From an uncultured Bacteroidales bacterium (GTDB lineage: Bacteria > Bacteroidota > Bacteroidia > Bacteroidales > F082): a stretch of DNA of 64,000 bases. The number at the start of each line of letters is the position of its first letter. Position 1 is the stretch's first letter. A model generated the notes under the pieces. That model did no database searches, was not told the origin of the DNA, and saw only the letters and a program-made list of their open reading frames with translations. Location of the stretch: positions 1 to 64,000 of the forward strand of contig OMYA01000002.1 of assembly GCA_900315175.1 (NCBI GenBank), read 5' to 3'. Shown here in pieces: positions 16,701 through 25,002 of the stretch. A program made the position numbers and the translations under genes.

Positions 16701-18150
16701 AGCTGATGCTGATGTTGTCGATTGCCGCTGGAGGCTGTTCTCCTCCACTGCCGTCGTTACGCCAAAGAAACACCATAGTGTATGTGCCATTAACGGCGGC
16801 TTCCGATGTCTTGGTTTGCCAGCTGCTTACCAAGTTGAGTTTGTTTCCTCCATCGAGGGCTATCCATGAGTTTGGCAGGCTCGAAGCCGAAACGCCTGAT
16901 GGGAGGCTTGTACCTGCCGCAAACTCAACGTCGCCGGGGACCAGTGCCACCCTTAAATAATCATAAGTGCTTTCTCCATTGGCTTTCCAGTCGAAAACGA
17001 AAGTATAAGTGCCTTGGGCAAAGCTGAACAGTTTGGAGGCATAAATGGATGTATTGCCATGGGCATATTCATAGGTTGTGCCGCCGTCTTTGGAGACATA
17101 CATGGATTTTTCGCCACCGTTGTTGACAGCGCTACCCCAGCACCAGTTGTTGGTTAGGGAGCCGTTTTCAAATCCCCAGTCGTTGCTGGTCTCAAAGTCT
17201 TGTGAATAAGGGTGTGTCGCATCAACTGTCAATGCCACGCGTGTGGTGCTGAACACCTTTTTCACCCATTTGCTAAAGTCGCCGCCGCAGTTGGCGCGAA
17301 CGTAAGCATAATAAGTGGTTTGAGCGGTCAGTCCGGTCAGTTCTTTGCTGCATGTCGTGACTTGATATGTCGGAGTAGTGTTATCATCCGGCACGACTTC
17401 CGAGTCTGTAGTCACGAAGACGTCCCAATTGCTTTCTTCGTCGCCTGCGGTCCATGTCAGAGTGGCTTCATAAGCGGTGATGCCTGTTGCATTGAAATTC
17501 TTAGGTTTTGCGCAACTCACGCCTCCTGCAGGCTCGTAGGTGAAAGTTGTCTTAGGGAGGAATCCTTGGGCAGTATAGCTAACATTAGCAAGGCTACTGC
17601 TATTATATCCGTATGCCGACACGCCTGACGTAAGGTTGTTAACGCCATACCACTTCACATTGTTATAGCTACCGTCATCGTCATTGTAAACTCCGATTAA
17701 AAGGTTGCCTCCGTTATAAACGTAGCCTTCAGTGAAAGTAATGGTGTACCCGTCAGTAGAGGTCGTTGGCATCGTCAGCAAGCCATCAAAAACTATGGTT
17801 GCACCTTCTATGCCGCTAAAACTCCCTCCGAGGGTTGTTTCAGTTACTTCTTTAATGAAAACCTTTTGGTTTGCCGCACCCCAGCTGGAGTTTGTGGTTG
17901 CTACCATTTTTGCATAGAATGTAAGTCCGGTAATTGTTCCTCCGTCCATACCGGTTAATTCACTAGCAGGAATAATGCATTCACTTTTTGTGTAGTCATC
18001 AAAATAATTGCCATACATTGGGACGTACTGGTTGTCATCCGTTCCGTTATACACCGTAAGTGTTTCCTGTGTTTTCGCCTGCCAGGGCATAAATATCGCC
18101 AACAGCAGGATCAACAAATGAGTTTTTTTGATAAATTTTTTAAAATACAT
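13708..18150 (-). CDS. large T9SS surface adhesin with fibronectin and cleaved-adhesin domains, under a B12 riboswitch
   Basis: 1480 residues from the ATG at 18150, chosen because it opens a good signal peptide (MYFKKFIKKTHLLILLLAIF); the frame extends further upstream but without a signal. Order: N-terminal beta domain; then alternating fibronectin type III domains (each beginning near a Cys-x-x-P, e.g. CAKPKNF, CPRPTLS, CLAPSYL, CWVPTAL) and jelly-roll MAM/cleaved-adhesin domains (e.g. FPPACWDWIRV); a linker; and a T9SS sorting domain ending TGVYIFKLNEKTQKIVVR. Similar domains make up gingipain haemagglutinins. A cobalamin riboswitch and terminator lie in its leader, so expression should fall when B12 is plentiful. 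That points to a role in corrinoid or tetrapyrrole capture, which is inference. Confidence 0.9.
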   Translation of the reverse strand: MYFKKFIKKTHLLILLLAIFMPWQAKTQETLTVYNGTDDNQYVPMYGNYFDDYTKSECIIPASELTGMDGGTITGLTFYAKMVATTNSSWGAANQKVFIKEVTETTLGGSFSGIEGATIVFDGLLTMPTTSTDGYTITFTEGYVYNGGNLLIGVYNDDDGSYNNVKWYGVNNLTSGVSAYGYNSSSLANVSYTAQGFLPKTTFTYEPAGGVSCAKPKNFNATGITAYEATLTWTAGDEESNWDVFVTTDSEVVPDDNTTPTYQVTTCSKELTGLTAQTTYYAYVRANCGGDFSKWVKKVFSTTRVALTVDATHPYSQDFETSNDWGFENGSLTNNWCWGSAVNNGGEKSMYVSKDGGTTYEYAHGNTSIYASKLFSFAQGTYTFVFDWKANGESTYDYLRVALVPGDVEFAAGTSLPSGVSASSLPNSWIALDGGNKLNLVSSWQTKTSEAAVNGTYTMVFLWRNDGSGGEQPPAAIDNISISYMTCPRPTLSYVPNSNTAYTGSVSWTGSTADAYEVAYRPTNDFDPSDYTLSDVVRIQLENVTEYNYTLENLTPETKYYIYIQANCGTEDGLSSWSIRVIFTTLATCLAPSYLTDESVTSTSVNLSWTKGADDQDAWQFRYKKTNDTDYNYVLVENHPENTYTLQGLEPATSYHVNVRAWCGGDDYSKWSLANQSSDKTITTACSELMLPYTCDFEGAVETSGHFASYPVPKCWDRIEMQYGSYSPYSYYPYVYSQSSDAHGGTKSLRMYRTPNSATQTIIMPAIDDSYQMNNLQIRFWAKAGSSNNTLYVGIMEGDNFVEVAAVEGVSTTYAEFTVPLLNYTGTGRNIAIRCGSSTGNSYLYFNIDDVSVEVIPTCWVPTALAVKETSYNSASLTWNAGKDESEWNIQYKKSSESEWGNPIHVTSLPNNENPYVLTGLKRGATYDVRVQAYCDADDQSEWCNPISFTTDCGVWPIDDENALFEGFSGDAFPPACWDWIRVNNYYGWQHSTNVNDPVDPTGTAFSYWPSGDTYLILPHMHINGNATLSFDMAFSSSGSGEESSVVLSTTGKTALDFTKTLWTATDFPTTKTNVSINLSAYNGQDVYIAFKFAGVGTSGRMWYVDNVGVYCTSYPNVVQGYTTNADGWRLIASPLAETILANDVINMTTGDFDLYRFNQSADNQWENWKTDGAGHYHFGLESGRGYLYANNANTTLTFIGTTYSGDGKVTLSKAAGSSLAGWNLIGNPFAQAATVAKDFYVMNNEGSGFIASAGHNVAAMEGIMVYAENDGEIVTFVPNTRNSLTDEQIVLNLSRGESDVIDRVIVRLGESGTLPKYSLNDNSAKIYVAQEDADYAVVHGFESGNMQVGFESKHIGEFSFSVDVENADVRYLHLLDKITGDDVDMLSEGYYTFIGSPADRKDRFVLCYGSSASTVSDVFAYQSGDEIIVSGEGELQVFDMMGRMISTRRVTGVETVEKPSQTGVYIFKLNEKTQKIVVR

Positions 18151-18222
18151 AATACAAAAGTTTTTAAGATTTGATAATAATTTCATCACCTTAAAACTTC
18201 TGGAAAAAATGTGGGAAAGCCT

Positions 18223-18247
18223 AAAAAACAAGACTACGCCCTTGTTT
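18223..18247 (-). terminator. intrinsic terminator of the cobalamin riboswitch
   Basis: On the minus strand AAACAAG, an 8-base loop, CTTGTTT and TTTA form a terminator between the riboswitch core and the adhesin start codon at 18150, as expected for a B12 OFF switch. Confidence 0.65.
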
Positions 18248-18308
18248 GGGGCATACCTTATAAGAAATAGAATCCCAGCTCCAATTCCCGGAAGCTTCGT
18301 TTCGCGAT

Positions 18309-18475
18309 TTGAGGCAGGTCTTCTGACTGAGGCCTCGCTTTTGCCGCCTTCCCGTCCGACGAGCGTCGCGACAGTGGCACAGTGGCAGGCGATTGGCCAT
18401 CACAGCAGCGGGAACTGTCCGGGATTCACACCCGGTTCCCTATTGAGTCCGCGAAGGGACACCCTAAATCGGCTG
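18309..18475 (-). promoter_or_regulatory. cobalamin (B12) riboswitch upstream of the surface adhesin gene
   Basis: Read on the minus strand the leader contains the conserved blocks in order: GGGAACCGGGTGTGAATCCC, then GCTGCTGTGATGG, GGGAAGGCGGC, and AGTCAGAAGACCTGCCTC. This is the cobalamin riboswitch core. It is followed by an intrinsic terminator at 18223-18247 and by the adhesin gene at 18150. No other gene lies between. Confidence 0.93.
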
Positions 18476-18538
18476 CAAAATTACAGCTTTTTCCTTATCT
18501 GTGGCGCAAAAAAGGAACATTTATTTTTTAATAAAAAT

Positions 18539-18564
18539 CCGGTGCGGCCTGACGGCCGCACCGG
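18539..18564 (-). terminator. terminator after the 18597-20495 gene
   Basis: Perfect 11-bp stem CCGGTGCGGCC/GGCCGCACCGG with a four-base loop; on the minus strand it is followed by ATTTTTATTAAAAAAT. It separates the upstream gene from the riboswitch transcript. Confidence 0.85.
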
Positions 18565-18596
18565 ATGATTATAAGCAATTTCTCTGTTAGCTATGT

Positions 18597-20495
18597 TTAT
18601 CGAACGAGGCGGACGGAGCTTCCTGCAGGCCTTTGAAAATCAGCGACATTCAAACCTGTGGGATTTAGTGTTGTTTCACCTGCATAACCATCATTTTCTC
18701 CTTGTGATGACGACCAATAATAAGTATTTTTGTTCATAGTAACTCCATAACGTCTATATGCTCTAGGCAAAAAGACAGCACCATAATCTTTCTCCATATT
18801 ATTCCAATCATCAAGAGAGAATTTATTATCAATATAATACTTATGCTGACTAGCAAATTCATAATAGCCAGCGTTATCTGGAATGAATACTAAACCTTCT
18901 GACATTACATTATTATTGTTATCTAATATTTGAGCCGGTCCCCATTTATTCAGATTGCCCAAATAATTATTCCAGAATACAGCCCACTCAGATTTTGTTA
19001 ATGTTCGCCAGTCGCTATGGCCATCTAGAGAGCCCTCAAAATCTCCGCTCCATGTATAATCATTAAGTGTTATAGATGTGTTACAAGGATTTCCACCATT
19101 ACCCCATGTACCCCATCCGAACAAATCTATCCAACCCTCATAATTTGCCGCAATTGAAGCATTATTGCACTTAGTATTTACGCCACCGATTGTCTCATAG
19201 ACAGTACCGTTAGATGCATCGCCAACAAAATCCCACTGTCTTTCTGCCAACCGCCATGTTTGAGTAGAGGGTCTATATTGCAAATTGCCTTTAGAAAATC
19301 TCACAACATTACCATTATTACTTACAACGAAAAGCTTATCTTTTGTTTCATTGTCAGATTCGTTGACTATTTGCAACGCATTATCACTATGATACAAATA
19401 TTCATTAATTATCATAGGCGGTATATCTATGTTATAGTAGGTGTGAGGATTAGTGCTATAATCAACTGCGAATGCATTTCTCGTTTCATCAGATGGCAAA
19501 AGAATCGCCCATCTGTTATTATAATTGTGAACCGTTGGATCTGCTTCTTTGTGATAAGCATATAATGTAATCGCATCCACTTTACCAGTAGGAGTGATCC
19601 CTGGATTTTTAAAATCTATTTTTGCCTCAGATAACATGTTGGTTATTTTGATATCGCGATCTTTGGGTTCTGTTACTGTATTTTTAAATTTAAACTGCAC
19701 TAATACGCATTTGTTATACAGTATAGCTGAATAATTAGTTGTTTCATCGATATATTGAGCCTCACCAATAGAAAGCACAGGCAGTCTCAGCGACTCACTT
19801 GACGCATGAGAATTCATGCTTTTTTGATTAGATATATCTATCGTAAACGACTCAGTAGTACCCTTTACTGGATCTGCGCTTATTCTTCGTTTTATATATT
19901 TTCCCAAGAAATAAAAATACATCATATCGCCCTCGTTAGGAGCAGTGATATCTCCACTGAAAGGTCCGCCATCGCTTTGACAAACTAAGATGCCCTGAAA
20001 TTTTCCGTTATGTCCGACATAGATAGAATCACCTGCTTTATAATTGACAGGCGAATACCCCGGTGCATCCTCCAATATAATCTCATGTCTGCCTCCGTTG
20101 GCAATGTTGAGATTTATATGCACCGTTTCGCCGCTGTTCACCACCGGCTCAATCTTCTTCTTGCAACCTGTAAAAGCCAAAATCATTGCCAAAGCCAACA
20201 CACATGTCGTATATGTCTTGCGCGACTTGCCGCTCTTATCGGAACGTTTGCGCCTCAAAGCCGCATAGCCAGCGCCGGCAACGGTCAAAACCAGCAATCC
20301 CGAGCCAACAGGAGCCGGCTCCGTACCAAATGGCTGGTTCCCCAATCCTATAAATGCAATGCGGTTTTCATAATCGTCATCCTCAAAACCACTAAAAAAA
20401 CTGTCGCTCCTCTGAGCACTCGCTGCAAATGGCAGCAACATAATAATCGCCACCAATAAAGACATTGTCAATGCTTTACAATTCATGTTTTTCAT
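18597..20495 (-). CDS. surface protein fusing a GSGL-tail peptide to a lipoprotein with a C-type-lectin/FISUMP-like C-terminal domain
   Basis: 632 residues. Residues 1-28 are a signal peptide; around 61-86 lies APVGSGLLVLTVAGAGYAAL followed by RRKR, the same tail as in the 80-residue protein at 13305. It is followed at once by a second export-like segment (TCVLALAMILAFTGCKKK) with a lipobox-like Cys. So the gene looks like a small tail-bearing protein fused in frame to a lipoprotein. The middle (~120-400) is beta-rich, fimbrillin-like in feel. The C-terminal ~230 residues (RFSKGNLQYRPSTQTWRLAE ... YWSSSQ ... SVRLVR) are a domain common in Bacteroidota surface proteins. Function unknown. Terminator at 18539-18564. 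Confidence 0.75.
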   Translation of the reverse strand: MKNMNCKALTMSLLVAIIMLLPFAASAQRSDSFFSGFEDDDYENRIAFIGLGNQPFGTEPAPVGSGLLVLTVAGAGYAALRRKRSDKSGKSRKTYTTCVLALAMILAFTGCKKKIEPVVNSGETVHINLNIANGGRHEIILEDAPGYSPVNYKAGDSIYVGHNGKFQGILVCQSDGGPFSGDITAPNEGDMMYFYFLGKYIKRRISADPVKGTTESFTIDISNQKSMNSHASSESLRLPVLSIGEAQYIDETTNYSAILYNKCVLVQFKFKNTVTEPKDRDIKITNMLSEAKIDFKNPGITPTGKVDAITLYAYHKEADPTVHNYNNRWAILLPSDETRNAFAVDYSTNPHTYYNIDIPPMIINEYLYHSDNALQIVNESDNETKDKLFVVSNNGNVVRFSKGNLQYRPSTQTWRLAERQWDFVGDASNGTVYETIGGVNTKCNNASIAANYEGWIDLFGWGTWGNGGNPCNTSITLNDYTWSGDFEGSLDGHSDWRTLTKSEWAVFWNNYLGNLNKWGPAQILDNNNNVMSEGLVFIPDNAGYYEFASQHKYYIDNKFSLDDWNNMEKDYGAVFLPRAYRRYGVTMNKNTYYWSSSQGENDGYAGETTLNPTGLNVADFQRPAGSSVRLVR

Positions 20496-20614
20496 ACTAA
20501 TAAATTTAAACTGTTATAGACAAAGTGTTAATAGTTATAAATGCATAGCTAAATCGGGCGGCAAAAATACAACTTTTTTCTTTTGATTTAACATTTTTTT
20601 CAGAAAAAGATCAA

Positions 20615-20665
20615 AGTTAAGAGTTAAGAGTTAAGAGTTAAGAGTTGAGAGTTGAGAGTTGAGAG
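20615..20665. repeat. tandem heptamer repeat (AGTTAAG/AGTTGAG)
   Basis: About seven copies of a 7-base unit in the spacer between queH and the surface-protein gene. Related AGTTAAGAG/AGTTTAGAG tracts recur near 37915-37980 and 36440-36530. Confidence 0.8.
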
Positions 20666-20704
20666 ATAAAAGATTGAAGAACTTAAAACATCCTGTTAAT
20701 CTTG

Positions 20705-21283
20705 TTAATCCTGTTTGAAAGAAAACTCGCAGCCGCAATATCTCTGGTTGTAAAATCCATATTCCTTGATAATCTGAATCCTTCGCTCACTCAGTCCTCC
20801 TTTTCGCCAGTTCTGAGCCCAAAACGTCACATCGGGGTAATGTGAGGCTGCAAAAGCACCCGCTTCTTCTATCTGTTCGAGACTCTTCCAACGGCTCGAT
20901 GCAAGGGTCGTGGTCATCACCTTAAAACCATGTTCGTGAGCATATTCTGCAGTGCGTAAAAGCCTGTATTTGAAGCATTTGAGGCAGCGCCCTCCCCTCT
21001 CAGGCTCGCCTTCCAGTCCTGTCATCTCCAAACACCATTTTTCGTGGTCGTAGTCGTCGTCGATGATGTCCAGGCCGAGCGACGTGGCATAGCGCGTGCA
21101 TTCGTTCTTCCTGATCTCATATTCTTCCAAAGGGAAGATGTTCGGATTGCTATAATATATAGTAGGTGTAATGCCGTGCTGCAGCATACACTCGATAATC
21201 GCCGACGAGCATGGCGCACAGCAGGTGTGAAGCAACACTTTCGTCGCTCCGCCAGGCACTTCTATCTCGAATTTTTTCTTCAT
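20705..21283 (-). CDS. queH: epoxyqueuosine reductase QueH
   Basis: 192 residues. Diagnostic cysteines: HTCCAPC (21, 22, 25), RCLKCF (100, 103) and YCGC (183, 185). QueH reduces epoxyqueuosine to queuosine in the anticodon of tRNAs in bacteria lacking the B12-dependent enzyme QueG; QueH uses iron-sulfur chemistry and no cobalamin. That fits a cell with two B12 riboswitches in this window. Starts eight bases after a degraded transporter gene. Confidence 0.93.
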   Translation of the reverse strand: MKKKFEIEVPGGATKVLLHTCCAPCSSAIIECMLQHGITPTIYYSNPNIFPLEEYEIRKNECTRYATSLGLDIIDDDYDHEKWCLEMTGLEGEPERGGRCLKCFKYRLLRTAEYAHEHGFKVMTTTLASSRWKSLEQIEEAGAFAASHYPDVTFWAQNWRKGGLSERRIQIIKEYGFYNQRYCGCEFSFKQD

Positions 21284-21290
21284 TCAAAAA

Positions 21291-21540
21291 TTATGGTCTG
21301 AAAATTATCAAAATCACAGCAATTATTGCTATTGCCAAGCCGAGATAATTCTTCCACGTAAGCTTTTCCTTGAAGAGCTGCCATCCGGTCAACGCGGTTA
21401 AGCTCACCACCCCGATGTTGTAAAAACGTGATAATCCATTTGTGATTCTCCGTACAGTCGCGATTAATCGCGTCTCTACCATTAGCCATTTTGACGAAGA
21501 CGCCGGTAGAGAACAATATCGCTAAAATGAGATAAATCAT
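21291..21540 (-). pseudogene. remnant of a DMT/EamA-family transporter
   Basis: The first ~20 codons (MIYLILAILFSTGVFVKM) give the first membrane span of an EamA-type transporter, and the last ~45 codons, in another frame (NIGVVSLTALTGWQLFKEKL ... AIAIIAVILIIF), give the last two spans. Full members are ~280-300 residues; here most of the middle is gone and a palindromic repeat (21452-21479) sits at the break. The gene is dead. Confidence 0.75.
21452..21479. repeat. palindromic repeat inserted in the transporter remnant
   Basis: Contains a perfect 14-bp palindrome CGCGATTAATCGCG flanked by GTACAGT and GTCTCTAC. The GTAGAGACGC arm also forms the terminator at 8513-8541, so this may be a small mobile palindromic element. 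Confidence 0.6.
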
Positions 21541-21598
21541 GGTGCAAAATTATCCATTTTTTTTGATATAAACCCAGAATAAAAAAAAATTAAAATTT

Positions 21599-21632
21599 TT
21601 TGTCCATCGTATTAATAAAAGTCTTATTTTTG
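21599..21632 (+). promoter_or_regulatory. promoter of the rex-adhE-hydrogenase operon
   Basis: TTTG at 21599-21602 and TATTTTTG at 21625-21632 fit the Bacteroidota -33/-7 pair (spacing 22). Start codon at 21665. A convincing Rex palindrome was not seen here. Confidence 0.65.
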
Positions 21633-21664
21633 CACTCGAATTAAAAAGATAAAAATTTATCGAT

Positions 21665-22333
21665 ATGAATATGCGCGACAATTCTTCTCTGGTGGTTATG
21701 AAATCGACTTTGAGCCGGCTTCCGCTATATTATAGCTTTATCAGCAAGCTCGAGGAAGATGGAGTTGAATATGTCTCGTCAGCCTTGGTAGCCCAGAGTC
21801 TTAACATGAATCCCGTGTTGGTCAGGAAGGATCTATCGGGTGTAAGCAGTGTCACCGGAAAGCCGCGCAATGGTTTTGAGGTGGTCACTCTTTTGAGGGA
21901 TTTGAGCGAATATCTTGGCTACAACAATTTGGATGAGGCTATCTTGGTCGGTGTGGGCGGTTTGGGTCGCACGCTTCTTGGCAACACGGAGTTTTCAAAA
22001 CTCGGCTTGAATATTGTAGTTGGTTTTGACAAGAATCCCGATCTCAACGGCATGCAAATCGGCAACAAATATGTGCTTCCAATAAGCAAAATGAAGAGTT
22101 TCATAAAGCGCACCGGCATAAAAATAGGCATCATCACCGTTCCGGCAGACCAAGCGCAATCGGTGTGCGATCTTATGGTCAACAGCGGAATACTGGCAAT
22201 TTGGAACTTTGCCTTCACGCTTCTCAACGTGCCGCAAGGTATTCTCGTCAAAAATGAGAACCTCCCCTCTTCATTGGCAATGCTCTCGCACAAACTTGCC
22301 AAAAAATTGAAATTAGAAAATAGCAATCAATAA
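21665..22333 (+). CDS. rex: redox-sensing transcriptional repressor Rex
   Basis: 222 residues. N-terminal winged helix with the VRKDLSGV recognition region (~residues 53-60), then a Rossmann fold with GVGGLG at 96-101 for NADH/NAD. Rex represses fermentation genes until the NADH/NAD ratio rises. It heads an operon with adhE and hydrogenase genes, so it probably controls its own operon. A start three codons downstream of the first ATG is also possible. Confidence 0.93.
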   Translation: MNMRDNSSLVVMKSTLSRLPLYYSFISKLEEDGVEYVSSALVAQSLNMNPVLVRKDLSGVSSVTGKPRNGFEVVTLLRDLSEYLGYNNLDEAILVGVGGLGRTLLGNTEFSKLGLNIVVGFDKNPDLNGMQIGNKYVLPISKMKSFIKRTGIKIGIITVPADQAQSVCDLMVNSGILAIWNFAFTLLNVPQGILVKNENLPSSLAMLSHKLAKKLKLENSNQ

Positions 22334-22354
22334 GTTTCCATAATTTTTTTTCAA

Positions 22355-24973
22355 ATGAAAACACAAACTGATATTTCAAAAAAACAAATCGATAATAATA
22401 TATCGATTAACGATGAAATTGACATTCTGGTCAACAATGCTGAGTCGGCATTGAAAGAATATGTCAATTTCACTCAGGAACAAGTTGACAAAATAGTGCA
22501 CGCCATGGCGTTGGCGGGCTTGGACCATCATCGTGAGCTGGCCAAACTGGCTCATGAGGAGACTCAAAGAGGTGTTTACGAGGACAAGATCATCAAGAAC
22601 ATCTTTGCTACAGAGTATATATGGAATTCCATCAAAGACGAGAAGACTGTAGGTGTTGTTGAGGACAACGAGTTGGAGGGATATGTCGAGGTGGCCGAGC
22701 CTGTTGGCATTGTGGCTGGTGTGACGCCTGTCACCAACCCAACATCGACCACCATGTTCAAGTCGCTGATATGCACTAAAGCGCGCAACCCTATCATTTT
22801 TGGTTTCCATCCTTCGGCGCAGCAGTCGTCGGTAGCCGCGGCCAAAGTCGTGCGCGACGCTGCCATAGCGGCAGGTGCTCCAGAGCATTGCATCCAATGG
22901 ATAGAGCATCCATCAGTGGAAGCTACCATGGCGTTGATGAACCATCCGAAAGTGTCGTTGATTCTTGCCACTGGTGGCTCGGGTATGGTGAAGTCGGCTT
23001 ACAGTTGCGGCAAACCGGCCCTTGGCGTGGGTCCGGGCAACGCACCTTGTTATATAGAGACCTCTGCTAATGTGAAGCGTGCCTGCACCGACCTTATGAT
23101 GTCGAAGACTTTCGACAACGGCATGATTTGTGCCTCGGAGCAAGCCGTCATTGTCGACAAGGTGATTTCCAACCTTTTTGAGAACTATATGAAGGAAAAC
23201 GGTTGTTATTTCTTGAAACCAGATGAGATCAAGAAGGTTTCAGACTTCGTCATCAATGCGCAAAAAGGGGCTGTCAACCCTGATGTTGTTGGCAAGTCGG
23301 CATGGTGGATTGCCGACAAGTCGGGAGTCAAGGTGCCTGAAAACACTAAGATACTCATCGCACGTCTGAAAGATGTCGGTCCCGACTATCCGTTGTCGCG
23401 CGAGAAGCTTTCGCCAGTGTTGGCGTATTATGTGGTAAACAACCACGTGGAAGGTTTTGAGATGTGTCGCAAGATGCTCGACTTGGGTGGTTTGGGCCAT
23501 ACTGCCATCATCCACAGCACCAACGACGACCTGATTCAGAAATTCGGCAAAGCCATGAAGGTGGGTCGTATCATTGTCAACTCGCCATCGTCACAAGGTG
23601 CAATCGGCGACATCTACAACACCAACACGCCGTCGTTGACCCTTGGATGCGGATCGTATGGACATAACAGCACGACCGCCAATGTTTCGACTGTCAATCT
23701 CATCAACAAGAAAAAAATCGCAAAAAGAAGAGTCAATATGCAATGGTTCAAAATCCCGCCGAAGATCTATTTTGAATATGATTCGGTTCAATATCTTGAG
23801 AAAATGGAAGGCATCAGCAAGGCATTCATTGTGAGCGACCCTATGATGGTGCAGCTCGGCTATGTCGACAAGGTGACATACTATCTGAACAAGCGTGAGG
23901 AGAGCTGTCATTATAAGATTTTCTCCGATGTGGAGCCTGATCCTGATGTCGAGACCGTGATGCGTGGTGTTGCGGAGATGCGTTCGTTCCAGCCTGATGT
24001 CGTCATCGCCTTGGGTGGTGGTTCGGCCATGGATGCCGCCAAGTGCATGTGGCTGTTCTACGAGCATCCCGACACCTCATTTGACGGCTTGCGTCAGAAG
24101 TTCATGGATATCCGCAAGCGTGTCGTGAAGTTCCCTCATCTCGGTTCAAAATGCAAGATGGTTGCCATCCCGACCACTTCGGGCACTGGCAGCGAGGTTA
24201 CCGCCTTCACCGTCATCACCGACAAGAAGAAGGGCATAAAATATCCTCTTGCCGACTACGCTGTGACACCTAACGTCGCCATTATCGACCCACAGTTTGT
24301 GCTCTCGTTGCCAAAGCGAGCCACGGCCGACACGGGCATGGATGTGCTCACACACGCCATTGAGGCATATATCTCCAACATGGCAAACGACTATACCGAT
24401 GGTCTTGCCCTGCAAGCCATGGACCTCGTATTCACATATCTGAAACGCGCATACGAAAACGGCAAGTTCGACCTGAAAGCCCGAGAGAAGATGCACAACG
24501 CCTCGTGTATCGCCGGCATGGCGTTCACCAACGCTTTCCTGGGCCTCAACCACAGCATGGCGCATAAGTTGGGTGGCGACTATCACATCCCGCACGGTCG
24601 CGCCAACGCCATACTTCTGCCTTACGTGGTGAAATACAACTCATTGAAACCTAACAAGTTTGTGCCATTCCCGAAATATGAGCGTTTCATGGCGGATGAG
24701 AAACTTGCCAAAGCAGCGCGATTCCTCGGATTCGGCGGCAAAAACGACGAAGAGAGCATCGACAACTTCATAAAGGCAATACGTCAGCTGATGAAAGACA
24801 TGGACATGCCGCTCAGCATCAAAGACGAAGGCATTGACGAGAAAGTCTTCATGGACAACATCGAAGCTCTTTCAGAGAAGGCACACGACGACCAATGCAC
24901 CGGCGCCAACCCTAAATATCCGCTGGTAAGCGAAATCGTGGAGTTATACAAACAAGCATATTACGGAGAATAA
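22355..24973 (+). CDS. adhE: bifunctional aldehyde-alcohol dehydrogenase AdhE
   Basis: 872 residues, the usual length. N-terminal CoA-acylating aldehyde dehydrogenase with catalytic Cys259 (GMICASEQ); C-terminal iron-dependent alcohol dehydrogenase with GGGSAMDAAK and the metal-ligand region NHSMAHKLGG ... HIPHG. It turns acetyl-CoA to ethanol using two NADH and forms cytoplasmic spirosomes. Directly follows rex (21 bases), a known regulatory pairing. Butyryl-CoA could also be a substrate in a butyrate-forming cell. Confidence 0.95.
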   Translation: MKTQTDISKKQIDNNISINDEIDILVNNAESALKEYVNFTQEQVDKIVHAMALAGLDHHRELAKLAHEETQRGVYEDKIIKNIFATEYIWNSIKDEKTVGVVEDNELEGYVEVAEPVGIVAGVTPVTNPTSTTMFKSLICTKARNPIIFGFHPSAQQSSVAAAKVVRDAAIAAGAPEHCIQWIEHPSVEATMALMNHPKVSLILATGGSGMVKSAYSCGKPALGVGPGNAPCYIETSANVKRACTDLMMSKTFDNGMICASEQAVIVDKVISNLFENYMKENGCYFLKPDEIKKVSDFVINAQKGAVNPDVVGKSAWWIADKSGVKVPENTKILIARLKDVGPDYPLSREKLSPVLAYYVVNNHVEGFEMCRKMLDLGGLGHTAIIHSTNDDLIQKFGKAMKVGRIIVNSPSSQGAIGDIYNTNTPSLTLGCGSYGHNSTTANVSTVNLINKKKIAKRRVNMQWFKIPPKIYFEYDSVQYLEKMEGISKAFIVSDPMMVQLGYVDKVTYYLNKREESCHYKIFSDVEPDPDVETVMRGVAEMRSFQPDVVIALGGGSAMDAAKCMWLFYEHPDTSFDGLRQKFMDIRKRVVKFPHLGSKCKMVAIPTTSGTGSEVTAFTVITDKKKGIKYPLADYAVTPNVAIIDPQFVLSLPKRATADTGMDVLTHAIEAYISNMANDYTDGLALQAMDLVFTYLKRAYENGKFDLKAREKMHNASCIAGMAFTNAFLGLNHSMAHKLGGDYHIPHGRANAILLPYVVKYNSLKPNKFVPFPKYERFMADEKLAKAARFLGFGGKNDEESIDNFIKAIRQLMKDMDMPLSIKDEGIDEKVFMDNIEALSEKAHDDQCTGANPKYPLVSEIVELYKQAYYGE

Positions 24974-25002
24974 CACATTATAAATTTTTAAACTTAAGAA
25001 TC

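Noticed and set aside
21560..21664. Rex operator upstream of rex
   Set aside because: AT-rich sequence is present, but no convincing TTGTGAA-type palindrome; not claimed.
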